Positions 53,150 to 60,643 of a stretch of 64,000 nucleotides of DNA are shown here, in pieces; positions within the stretch are counted from its first letter, which is position 1; the number at the start of each line of letters is the position of its first letter. The position numbers were made by a program, and so were the translations under genes. The notes under the pieces are model-generated. The model made no database searches. It worked only from the letters and a program-made list of their open reading frames with translations, and had not been told where the DNA came from. Source of the stretch: Herbaspirillum autotrophicum (lineage in GTDB: Bacteria > Pseudomonadota > Gammaproteobacteria > Burkholderiales > Burkholderiaceae_D); contig NZ_LFLS01000012.1 in the NCBI RefSeq assembly GCF_001189915.1, forward strand, positions 1 to 64,000, given 5' to 3'.

Positions 53150-54963
53150 ACTGCCCATCCTCTCAAGAAACGCTCTATATCCACATGCTCCACATGCCCG
53201 GTACGCGCGATGGCCACCGTCGGCAATGGCGGCGTCACCTGCACCGCGACTTTCGGTGCCTGCCGCCATTTGCGCACGGCCCAGGCCAGCAACACGCCAA
53301 GGGTACCGATAGCGCCCATCGTCAGCATCAGAATCACCAGCAAGGCCGAGGCTTCCGAAAACCGGCCCAGCGAATTCAGGTTGTAAACTTCGGCGGCAAT
53401 TGTGCTCAGCCCGGGCGCGCCCAGCAGCAGCGGCACATCCAGATTGCCGACGATAACCACGCCAGCGATATACCAGCCGGCAAAGAAACTGGGCGCGATC
53501 AGCCGGCCAACGATGTCGAACAGCGTGCGGCCGGCGGAGGCGCCGGCAATGCGCGCCGCCTCCAGCAGTTCCGGTGCGATCTGGGCGCTGGCAGCATGGG
53601 CCTGCTGCATCGCCAACGGCATGACCACCACCACCATCGCCACCACCATCAGCCAGATGGTGCCGTAGAGTTCGCGCAGGCCGGGCACGCTGACATAAGC
53701 CCAGACCACCGCCAGCGCTGTCACCAGACCGGGCAATGCGAGCGGGATCAGGGTCGCAAAGCGCAACACGGCCGCTGTGGTACGACTGACGAAGCGGCTC
53801 ACCTGCGCCACCGCCAGCGCAATGGCCATGGCGCTGCCGCCGACCACCACCGCCAGCGTTACGGTGGTAACAATGGCTTCGATCACCGCCGGCCGTTTGA
53901 GCGCGCGCAGATAATTGAGCAGCGTGAAATTGGTATACACCCCGGGATAAGGCTGCAACGACGAAAAGAACAGCGAGATGATGGGTAATACTTCGGCGAT
54001 CAGCAGATAGGAACCGATCAGCGCGCCGATCACGTAACGCAGCCAGCCGCGGATCTTGAAGCGCCGTGTGGCGGATGCCTTGCCGCTGACCGTGGTGTAA
54101 TTGCGCCGTCCCAACAACCGCACTTGAATCAGATACAGCAGCACCACCACAATCACCAGCGCCACCGACAAGAAGCTGGCGCGCGAATAATCGGGCGGCG
54201 AATAACTGGTCAGAAATTCAAATATCTGGGTCGAGATGACTTCGATCTTGGCCGGCGACCCGATGATCAGCGGCAGTTCGAAGGCATGCAGCCCGGACAC
54301 GATGCCCAGCAGCACGACACCGGTCAGCGCCGGCGCCAGGATCGGCAGGTCGATGCGAAAGAAGGTGGCCAGCGGACTGGCACCGGAAATCAGCGAGGCA
54401 TCTTCATGCATGCCATTCAAGGCGCGGAACGGACCGATCAGAAACAGATAGGAAATCGCCGTCTTCCTGAAGATCATGACGCCGATCAAGCCCTCCCATG
54501 ACTCGATATTGATCGGTGCCGCCGTCGTGGAAAACACCACCTGGATCAATTTGTTCAGCAAACCTGAATACTGGTTGGCCAGCAAGCCGTAACCGACCGC
54601 ATAGAACAAGGTCGGGGTGGCAAACATCAGCACCATCATCGGTGTGATCCAACGCCGCAGCGGGGCATCGGTGCGTTCTGAAATGAAGGCGAAGGCGGCG
54701 GCGATGATGGTGGCGGCAAAGGTAGCCGTCAGCGCCAGCACAAAGGAATTGCCGATGGCGGTGAAAATTCCCGGGCTGTTGAAGGTGGTAAAGACCGCCT
54801 GCGTGGTCCAGCTGCCGGGATTACCCGGTGAAGAAGTGCGGAATGCCCCCACTACCAGCATCACCAGCGGCCAGACGAACAATACCGCCAGCAACACAAA
54901 CAGCGGCGACAACGCGAGCAGGTGATTGCGCGTGCGCCCCCAACGTACGACATGGATAGACAT
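53146..54963 (-). CDS. Fe/thiamine-type ABC importer, fused two-domain permease (FbpB/ThiP-like)
   Basis: 605 residues with about 12 membrane segments, two permease domains in one chain. Both coupling loops are visible: EDASLISGASPLATFFRIDLPILAPALTG in the first half and EAARIAGASAGRTLFDIVGRLIAPSFFAG in the second. This is the architecture of FbpB/ThiP/AfuB. Translationally coupled to the ATPase. It follows the small frame at 55030-55149 by 66 nt. Confidence 0.91.
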   Translation of the reverse strand: MSIHVVRWGRTRNHLLALSPLFVLLAVLFVWPLVMLVVGAFRTSSPGNPGSWTTQAVFTTFNSPGIFTAIGNSFVLALTATFAATIIAAAFAFISERTDAPLRRWITPMMVLMFATPTLFYAVGYGLLANQYSGLLNKLIQVVFSTTAAPINIESWEGLIGVMIFRKTAISYLFLIGPFRALNGMHEDASLISGASPLATFFRIDLPILAPALTGVVLLGIVSGLHAFELPLIIGSPAKIEVISTQIFEFLTSYSPPDYSRASFLSVALVIVVVLLYLIQVRLLGRRNYTTVSGKASATRRFKIRGWLRYVIGALIGSYLLIAEVLPIISLFFSSLQPYPGVYTNFTLLNYLRALKRPAVIEAIVTTVTLAVVVGGSAMAIALAVAQVSRFVSRTTAAVLRFATLIPLALPGLVTALAVVWAYVSVPGLRELYGTIWLMVVAMVVVVMPLAMQQAHAASAQIAPELLEAARIAGASAGRTLFDIVGRLIAPSFFAGWYIAGVVIVGNLDVPLLLGAPGLSTIAAEVYNLNSLGRFSEASALLVILMLTMGAIGTLGVLLAWAVRKWRQAPKVAVQVTPPLPTVAIARTGHVEHVDIERFLRGWAV

Positions 54964-55029
54964 AATGAACCAGAAACAATTGAATGAAATGAAGTTGCAG
55001 CATCGGCGCCGCGCGCCATCCGCCGGCGC

Positions 55030-55149
55030 TCAGCGGCCGCTGGCAAGCTCCGGAAGCCGGATCCTGCCGGCATACCCGCCATCGTTGATCCGCAACGGCA
55101 GCGCGCGCGGCGGGGCGACGCCGGTTGCGGATGTGAACAGTTGAGTCAT
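55030..55149 (-). CDS. 39-codon frame whose start copies that of exbB; exbB remnant or small peptide
   Basis: Begins MTQLFTSATGVAPPRALPLR and ends ELASGR. Its first 12 codons (MTQLFTSATGVA) nearly match ExbB (MNQLFSSAIGVE), and the DNA match extends upstream through the ribosome binding site AAAAGGTAA. After that the similarity stops. It lies just after tonB, where exbB normally stands. Most likely the stub of a former tonB-exbB-exbD operon; a translated small peptide coupled to the permease is the alternative. Confidence 0.55.
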   Translation of the reverse strand: MTQLFTSATGVAPPRALPLRINDGGYAGRIRLPELASGR

Positions 55150-55201
55150 TACTTTACCTTTTAAAAATCATGTCAGAGAGATAGCGGTGACTGCTGCCGG
55201 C

Positions 55202-56014
55202 TCACTCGTCCAGCTTGAATTCGATTGGTACCGTCACCCAGCCGTCAATCGCCACATTGCCGCGCCTGGCTGGCGCAAATACCCAGTTGTTCACGGTAGC
55301 GACGGCGGCATCATCCAGCGCCTTGCGGCCGCTGCTGCGTTCCACCCCGACCTGATCGGGACGGCCGCTGGCCAGCACATGCACCCGCAACAACACTTCG
55401 CCGGACCAGCCGCGTCGCACTGCCAGTTCCGGATATTTGGGCGCGGGATTGCTGAGATAACCGGCACGCCCCATCGGTGGCGTGACGGGGGCTTCGCTGA
55501 CGGGTGTACGAGATGGCGCAGGCGATGGCGCCGCGGCGGGCGCAGCAGCCGCTGCCGGTGCAGCCTCTTGCGGCGCGGCCGGTGCCGGCGTCGCCGCCGC
55601 AGCGGTCGGCGCCGGCGCAGCGCGCGGCTGCGGTTGTGGCTTCGGCGGCGCGGGTTTCTGTACTTGCGGCGGTGCCGGTGCCGCTGGTGGCGCCGGTGCC
55701 GGCCGGCTCAACTCGACCGTCATTTGCGGAATCTTGGGTGGCTGCACCAGCTCGTCCACCGCTGCCTGCGGCAGCAAACCGCCCTTGAGCAGCAGTGCGT
55801 GGATCAGCAACGACAGCAAACCCAACAGCAGAAAATCGAGCGTGCGGCGCGGCACGTTGAGTTGTGCCTTGTCAGCCTTGGCGGTCGCTGCGGCAGGCAA
55901 GATGACGGCACCAATGCGTTCAATCACCGTCAAGTGAGGCGAGCGGTCAGCTCTGGTCGCAGGCCGGCGCGCAAAAATCTCATCTGAAAAAACGGGGGCG
56001 TGAACTGAGGTCAT
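55202..56014 (-). CDS. tonB: TonB energy-transducing protein
   Basis: 270 residues. One membrane anchor (LDFLLLGLLSLLIHALLLK), a long Pro/Ala-rich spacer (PAPAPPAAPAPPQVQKPAPPKP...) spanning the periplasm and a TonB C-terminal domain (NPAPKYPELAVRRGWSGEVLLRVHVLASG, ALDDAAVATVNNWVFAPARRGN). Start at 56014 is preferred to 56059 because the -24/-12 promoter at 56054-56069 would put transcription start near 56043, inside the longer version. It joins the ExbBD proteins encoded at 35304 and powers the two receptors. Confidence 0.9.
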   Translation of the reverse strand: MTSVHAPVFSDEIFARRPATRADRSPHLTVIERIGAVILPAAATAKADKAQLNVPRRTLDFLLLGLLSLLIHALLLKGGLLPQAAVDELVQPPKIPQMTVELSRPAPAPPAAPAPPQVQKPAPPKPQPQPRAAPAPTAAAATPAPAAPQEAAPAAAAAPAAAPSPAPSRTPVSEAPVTPPMGRAGYLSNPAPKYPELAVRRGWSGEVLLRVHVLASGRPDQVGVERSSGRKALDDAAVATVNNWVFAPARRGNVAIDGWVTVPIEFKLDE

Positions 56015-56053
56015 GACAAACCATGTACGTAGGCAAGTGAAGCTCAAAACTAC

Positions 56054-56069
56054 GCACAATTCATGCCAG
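56054..56069 (-). promoter_or_regulatory. Sigma-54 promoter of the tonB operon
   Basis: Minus strand CTGGCATGAATTGTGC: GG and GC 12 bp apart; two mismatches to CTGGCACGNNNNTTGC. Located 40 nt upstream of the chosen tonB start. Confidence 0.75.
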
Positions 56070-56083
56070 ACATACCCCGGGAA

Positions 56084-56104
56084 TTTCAGCGCTTTACGCT
56101 GAAA
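56084..56104. promoter_or_regulatory. Dyad between tonB promoter and activator element
   Basis: Arms TTTCAGCG / CGCTGAAA with a 5-nt centre, perfect. Could be a second regulator site or form part of the transcript end of the upstream operon. Confidence 0.5.
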
Positions 56105-56132
56105 AACTGGTGAAAATTCACCCGTTTTTCAG
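56099..56132. promoter_or_regulatory. 34-bp nested dyad containing the activator element of tonB
   Basis: The core GGTGAAAATTCACC (56109-56122) is a perfect palindrome. It is framed by CTGAAAAAC and GTTTTTCAG, with only one mismatched pair in 34 bp. The core recurs with one change at 63250-63263 and both are centred 49 bp from the -24 GG. The T5 after the inner stem means it may also end the cystathionine lyase transcript. Confidence 0.68.
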
Positions 56133-56203
56133 ATTGCCGCGAGGTAAGTGTTGATTGGCAGCTGCAATTTCAACAGCATGGCAGCGCCCCTGACCGGCCC
56201 GCT

Positions 56204-57433
56204 TCAGGCAATCTTCTTTTGCGCATGGGCAAATGCGCCCAGCGCATAATCGAGATCGGCAATCAGGTCGGACACCGTTTCCAATCCCACGTGCAGACGG
56301 ATGATCTGGCGTGCCGGATCAAGCGGTTGAAAGGTCCGGGTGGCATGCGGCAGCTTGACCAGACTTTCGAAGCCGCCCCAGCTGGCGCCCATGGAAAACA
56401 GTTGCAGATGATCCAGGAACACATTGAGCACCGGTTTTGGCACGGCTGGCAGTTCGAATGAAAATAATCCGGATGAGCCGCTGAAGTCGCGCTGCCATGT
56501 GGCGTGACCCGGATGATGGGCGAAGGCCGGATGCCGCACCCCCAGCACGCCGGGATGGCGCAACAGCCATTCGGCCACTTCAATTGCCGAACTTTCGTGA
56601 CGGTCCAGCCGCACGCCCAGCGTACGCAGCCCGCGCAACGCCAGGTAGGCATCATCCGGGCCGGCAATGTAGCCCAGGCCACGCACGGTGGAGCGCACGT
56701 CGGGATAAATTTCCTTGCGTGCCACGATCAGGCCCAGCATGGCATCCGAATGGCCCACCAGATATTTGGTCGCCGCGTGCAGGGAAATATCCACGCCATG
56801 TTCGAAGGGCTTGAAAAAGTACGGCGTGGCCCAGGTATTGTCAAACAACACCAGCGCGCCATGCGCATGGGCAATCTCGGCAATGCGCGGCACATCCTGC
56901 ACCTCGAACGTATCCGAACCCGGCGCTTCCAGATACAGCGCCCGTGTGTTGCGCTGAATGCGGACCGCAATGCCGTCGGTATCCAGCGGGTCAAAAAAGC
57001 TGGTCTCGATGCCATAACGCGACAACACATTAGTGAAGACATTGCGCGCGCTCGGGTAGACATTGTCGGTCACCAGAATATGCTCGCCCGCCTTCGCCAC
57101 GCTCAGTACCGCACCGACGATGGCGGCCAGCCCGGATGGCATGATCAGTCCGCGAAAACCGCCTTCCAGTTCAGCCACCGCATCTTCGAAGGCGATCGTG
57201 GTGGGATTGCCGCCACGCCCATACATCGTGCCGCGATACGCCGGATCCTGCGCCAGCAGCCGCTCCTGTTCCTGCGTCGCGGTGTCCGGCCAGACATAGG
57301 TCGAAGCGCGGTAAATCGGTGTGTTGACGGTGCGGCCATGCGCGGCCGGATCGCGGCCCAGATGGCCGAGGCGGGTCTCGACACCGTATGCAGCCGGGTT
57401 GCCGGCAGCGACTTCTGTTACAGAGGCAGTCAT
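56204..57433 (-). CDS. metC: Cystathionine beta-lyase, PLP-dependent
   Basis: 409 residues, Cys/Met metabolism PLP family. The PLP-binding Lys is K223 in SLHAATKYLVGHSDAMLG, with the cofactor Asp in LVLFDNTWATP and YGRGGNPTT near the N-terminus. SGLFSFEL and LFSMGASWGGFESL fit cystathionine beta-lyases rather than gamma-synthases. Known reaction: cystathionine to homocysteine, pyruvate and ammonia, often with activity on other S-substituted cysteines. It ends an operon of receptor-binding protein-permeases-ATPase (TAATG overlap with the ATPase), so it probably cleaves the imported thioether. Gene symbol is by family, not proven. Confidence 0.83.
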   Translation of the reverse strand: MTASVTEVAAGNPAAYGVETRLGHLGRDPAAHGRTVNTPIYRASTYVWPDTATQEQERLLAQDPAYRGTMYGRGGNPTTIAFEDAVAELEGGFRGLIMPSGLAAIVGAVLSVAKAGEHILVTDNVYPSARNVFTNVLSRYGIETSFFDPLDTDGIAVRIQRNTRALYLEAPGSDTFEVQDVPRIAEIAHAHGALVLFDNTWATPYFFKPFEHGVDISLHAATKYLVGHSDAMLGLIVARKEIYPDVRSTVRGLGYIAGPDDAYLALRGLRTLGVRLDRHESSAIEVAEWLLRHPGVLGVRHPAFAHHPGHATWQRDFSGSSGLFSFELPAVPKPVLNVFLDHLQLFSMGASWGGFESLVKLPHATRTFQPLDPARQIIRLHVGLETVSDLIADLDYALGAFAHAQKKIA

Positions 57434-58185
57434 TACAAAATCCTTTCGAGAAATGTACGGGTTCGGGCGTCATCAGGCGCCGTGAATATTTTGTCGGGCG
57501 CGCCCGACTCGACGATGCGGCCGCCATCAGTAAAGTGCACCACGCTGGCAATCTCGCGCGCAAACCGCATTTCATGCGTGACGATCAGACACGTCACGCC
57601 GCTGGCTGCCACATCCTTGATGGTGCTCAATACTTCCTTGACGGTTTCCGGATCGAGCGCGGCCGTGACCTCATCAAACATCATCACGTCCGGTTGCATC
57701 GCCAGGCTGCGGGCAATCGCCACCCGTTGCTGCTGGCCGCCGGACAACTCCCCCGGATATGCCTTTTCCTTGCCGGCCAGCCGCACCTTGTCGAGGAAAA
57801 ACCGGGCCCGTTCCTCAACCTGGCTGCGCGCTTCCTTGAGTACTTCGAGCGGCGCCAGCGTGATGTTGTCGAGCACCGTCAGATGCGGAAACAGGTTGTA
57901 GCTCTGGAAGATCATGCCCACCTGCCGCCGCAGACGCAGCAGATCCGGCCCCGGATCGGTGACCCGGATACCACACACATCGATGGTGCCGCTGTCGACC
58001 GTTGCCAGGCCATTGATGGTCCGCAGCAGTGTCGACTTGCCCGAACCGGATGGTCCGATCAGGCAAGCGATCTCGGAACGTTTGACGTCCAGTGAAATGC
58101 CGTCCAGCACAATGTTGTCGCCATACGCCTTGACCAGATTGCGGATGACGATCTGACTGCCATTCGGCGTCTGATGGTGATTCAT
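57433..58185 (-). CDS. Polar amino-acid ABC importer, ATP-binding protein
   Basis: 250 residues. Walker A GPSGSGKST, signature LSGGQQQRVAIARSL, Walker B VMMFDEVTAALDPE with the DEVT-ALDPE form typical of GlnQ/HisP-type amino-acid transporters. Start overlaps the permease stop (ATGA). Cytoplasmic partner of the two permeases and the binding protein upstream. Confidence 0.92.
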   Translation of the reverse strand: MNHHQTPNGSQIVIRNLVKAYGDNIVLDGISLDVKRSEIACLIGPSGSGKSTLLRTINGLATVDSGTIDVCGIRVTDPGPDLLRLRRQVGMIFQSYNLFPHLTVLDNITLAPLEVLKEARSQVEERARFFLDKVRLAGKEKAYPGELSGGQQQRVAIARSLAMQPDVMMFDEVTAALDPETVKEVLSTIKDVAASGVTCLIVTHEMRFAREIASVVHFTDGGRIVESGAPDKIFTAPDDARTRTFLERIL

Positions 58186-58994
58186 TGCTTCACACTCCAT
58201 TTTTTTTCAAGACGCCGCGACAGCAGAGAAATCGGATAGATGTACAGAAAGAACAGCACAAAGGTATAGGCATGCGCCGGCAGCAACAGGTCCGGACGCG
58301 TTTCGCCGGCCAGGCGCAATGCCGTCGTCGTCATCACCTCCTCCACGCCGAGCAGATTGGCCAGCGAGGTCGACAGCGTGACGATGCAATACAGGCTGAC
58401 CCACGGCGGCACCATGCTGCGCAGCGCCTGCGGCAGGATCACCCGACGCAGGATCTGGCGCCGGTCGAGGCCGAGGGCGCTGGCGGCTTCCCATTGCTGC
58501 AGCGGAATCGAGCGGATGCCGCCGCGCACGATCTCCGACATGTAACCGGCCGCCGGTACCGCAATGCCGATGGACGCCTTGAGCCAGTCAGACAAAAAGA
58601 AATAGCGACCAAAGACACGAATTTCATACGGCACCAGATACATGACGTAAAACACTGCAATCAGCCACGGTGAATTGCGCAACAACAAGGTGATGCCGCG
58701 TGCCGTTGTGGCACGCCGGCGCTGCGGCGAACATTGCAGTACGCCAAGCACGCTGCCACCGGCAGTGGCCAGGATGATGGCGGCCCAGCCCATCACGATA
58801 TTGAGCGAAAAACTCTGCAACAGACCTGGCGTCCACGTGATCAGAATATCGATCACCTCGGTATACGCAAGATAGGTCCAGCCGATGACGGCTGCCGCGA
58901 CGCTCCATGCCAGCGCCCGCCAAAGATGACGCCAACGGCCAGCGCCGGCAGCGGCCCGGACTGCGACCGGAAGCGATGAAAAATGGCTGTTCAT
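58182..58994 (-). CDS. Polar amino-acid ABC importer, permease 2
   Basis: 270 residues, HisM/GlnP family. TLLLRNSPWLIAVFYVMYLVP near the middle and the coupling loop QQWEAASALGLDRRQILRRVILPQALRSMVPP are diagnostic. About five or six membrane helices; the N-terminal 35 residues are an extra hydrophilic tail. Start at 58994 overlaps the first permease (ATGA). Confidence 0.9.
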   Translation of the reverse strand: MNSHFSSLPVAVRAAAGAGRWRHLWRALAWSVAAAVIGWTYLAYTEVIDILITWTPGLLQSFSLNIVMGWAAIILATAGGSVLGVLQCSPQRRRATTARGITLLLRNSPWLIAVFYVMYLVPYEIRVFGRYFFLSDWLKASIGIAVPAAGYMSEIVRGGIRSIPLQQWEAASALGLDRRQILRRVILPQALRSMVPPWVSLYCIVTLSTSLANLLGVEEVMTTTALRLAGETRPDLLLPAHAYTFVLFFLYIYPISLLSRRLEKKWSVKQ

Positions 58995-59746
58995 GGCGAC
59001 TGCAATCCCGGCAAACGCAAACCTTGTTCGATCCGCTTCATGATCCACGAGACGGCGCCAATCATGAGCAGATACGTCACCAGCAATACCTGGATCATGA
59101 CCGGCACATTGAAGTTGTCAGACCAGATGCGGTTGCAGGCATAGGTCAGTTCCGGCACCGCAATGGCAAATGCCACCGAGGTGGCCTTGATGGTTTGCGC
59201 AATGCTGTTGCCGAGCGCCGGCAAACTGTTGCGCAAGGCCAGCGGCCAGATCACCCGGCGAAATATTTGCAAGCGGTTGAGTCCGAGCGCCTGTGCCGCT
59301 TCGATGGTGGACGCCGGCACCGAATCAATGCTGCCGCGCAGGGCCTCGATCTGAAACGCCCCCGCATGCAAACCCAGCACAATCACGGCCCATTCGAAGT
59401 TGCCGACCATCCGCACCGGATCGCCCTCGCCGTTGACGATCATCGGCAGCAGCGAGCCGATGCCGAAGAAAAAGAAGTACATCTGCGCCAGCAACGGCGT
59501 GTTGCGAAACAGTTCGACATAACCACTCACCGCCCGCCGGCCGAGCGCGAACTCGGAACCCTTGAGCGCGGCGCCAGCGACCCCGATCAGCAGCGACACG
59601 ATAATGCTCAACAGCGCCAGCACCAGCGTCAACACCAGACCGAACAGAAAGCGCTTGCCGTCAGCCGGGTCCCACAGGATGGTCAGGTTCAGACCATGCT
59701 CGATCATCCAGGTTTGGATCTCGGCACCTGCCAGTGACATGCTCAT
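58991..59746 (-). CDS. Polar amino-acid ABC importer, permease 1
   Basis: 251 residues, same family. ELFRNTPLLAQMYFFFFGIGSLLP and the coupling loop STIEAAQALGLNRLQIFRRVIWPLALRNSLPAL are present. Start at 59746 overlaps the binding-protein stop (ATGA), so the upstream in-frame extension is not used. Confidence 0.9.
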   Translation of the reverse strand: MSMSLAGAEIQTWMIEHGLNLTILWDPADGKRFLFGLVLTLVLALLSIIVSLLIGVAGAALKGSEFALGRRAVSGYVELFRNTPLLAQMYFFFFGIGSLLPMIVNGEGDPVRMVGNFEWAVIVLGLHAGAFQIEALRGSIDSVPASTIEAAQALGLNRLQIFRRVIWPLALRNSLPALGNSIAQTIKATSVAFAIAVPELTYACNRIWSDNFNVPVMIQVLLVTYLLMIGAVSWIMKRIEQGLRLPGLQSP

Positions 59747-60594
59747 CGCGCGCCGACCTTCACCGCATAACGGGCCGCCATCTGTTTGGCCCACGGGTTG
59801 GATGGCAAGCGATATTTCTGTTCCAGCGCGATGATGAAACGATCCCGATGCCATTGTTCAATGATGCCGGCCAGCACGCGCTTGAGTTCAGGCTCGCCCT
59901 GCTTCAGCGCCACGCCCCATGGCAGCCGTTCCTCGCCGATCAGCTTGACCTCGAAGTTGCCCCAGTGCTTGCTGTCTTCCTTGACCAGCGAATAACCGGT
60001 GTCGTCACCGAGCGAACCGATGCAACGCCCGTCCGTGACCGCCTTCTGCACTTCGGCCAAGCCCGAGAACGCCGCGAACTTCAAGCCGCGTTCTTCATAC
60101 AGCCGCACCCAGACCGACGACGCCGGCGCGCACAAGGTTTTGCCGCGCAAATCTTCCCAGCTCTCGATGCGCGTGCTCTTCGGTGCAAACACGGCCGGTG
60201 CGGCGCTGTAGAAGCCCGGTTCGACAAAGTCTATCTCGCGCCGCCGGGCCGGCGTATCCAGCAGTGAGCTGACCAGAAAATCGCAACGGCCCTGCTTGAC
60301 CAACGTCAGGCGATTGACCGGCGTGATGCGCACCAGATTCAGTTGCAACTGCTTGCCGGACAGTGCATTGAAGCGCTGATGCAAATCGGCAATCAGCTCC
60401 CAGGTCAGCCCCGCCGGCTTGCCCGACTTGTCCAGAAAGGCAAAGCCGGGAGATTCCAGCCCGCCATAACATACCGACAACTGACCGCGATCACGAATCT
60501 TGTCGAGCGCGGTATCGCGTGCCTGCGCAGACAATGTCACGCCGCACGCCACGACCAGCGTGAGCAGATGCCACCAGATCAACGTGGGTTTCAT
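59743..60594 (-). CDS. Polar amino-acid ABC importer, periplasmic binding protein (GltI-like)
   Basis: 283 residues from the ATG at 60594 (CAGGAT upstream). Signal peptide WWHLLTLVVACGVTLSAQA, then ALDKIRDRGQLSVCYGGLESPGFAFLDKSGKPAGLTWELIADL and VSSLLDTPARRREIDFVEPGFYSAAPAVF, typical of family 3 binding proteins. Relatives bind glutamate, aspartate or cystine. Next to cystathionine lyase and a TonB receptor, a sulfur-containing amino acid or conjugate is likely. Confidence 0.86.
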   Translation of the reverse strand: MKPTLIWWHLLTLVVACGVTLSAQARDTALDKIRDRGQLSVCYGGLESPGFAFLDKSGKPAGLTWELIADLHQRFNALSGKQLQLNLVRITPVNRLTLVKQGRCDFLVSSLLDTPARRREIDFVEPGFYSAAPAVFAPKSTRIESWEDLRGKTLCAPASSVWVRLYEERGLKFAAFSGLAEVQKAVTDGRCIGSLGDDTGYSLVKEDSKHWGNFEVKLIGEERLPWGVALKQGEPELKRVLAGIIEQWHRDRFIIALEQKYRLPSNPWAKQMAARYAVKVGAR

Positions 60595-60643
60595 ATCCTG
60601 AGTCTCCTGCAAAATAAGATCATCAACGATGGCCATCAAGCCA

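Noticed and set aside
56015-56059. Upstream start for TonB (15 more residues)
   Set aside because: The region overlaps the -24/-12 promoter, so it would not be transcribed from it.
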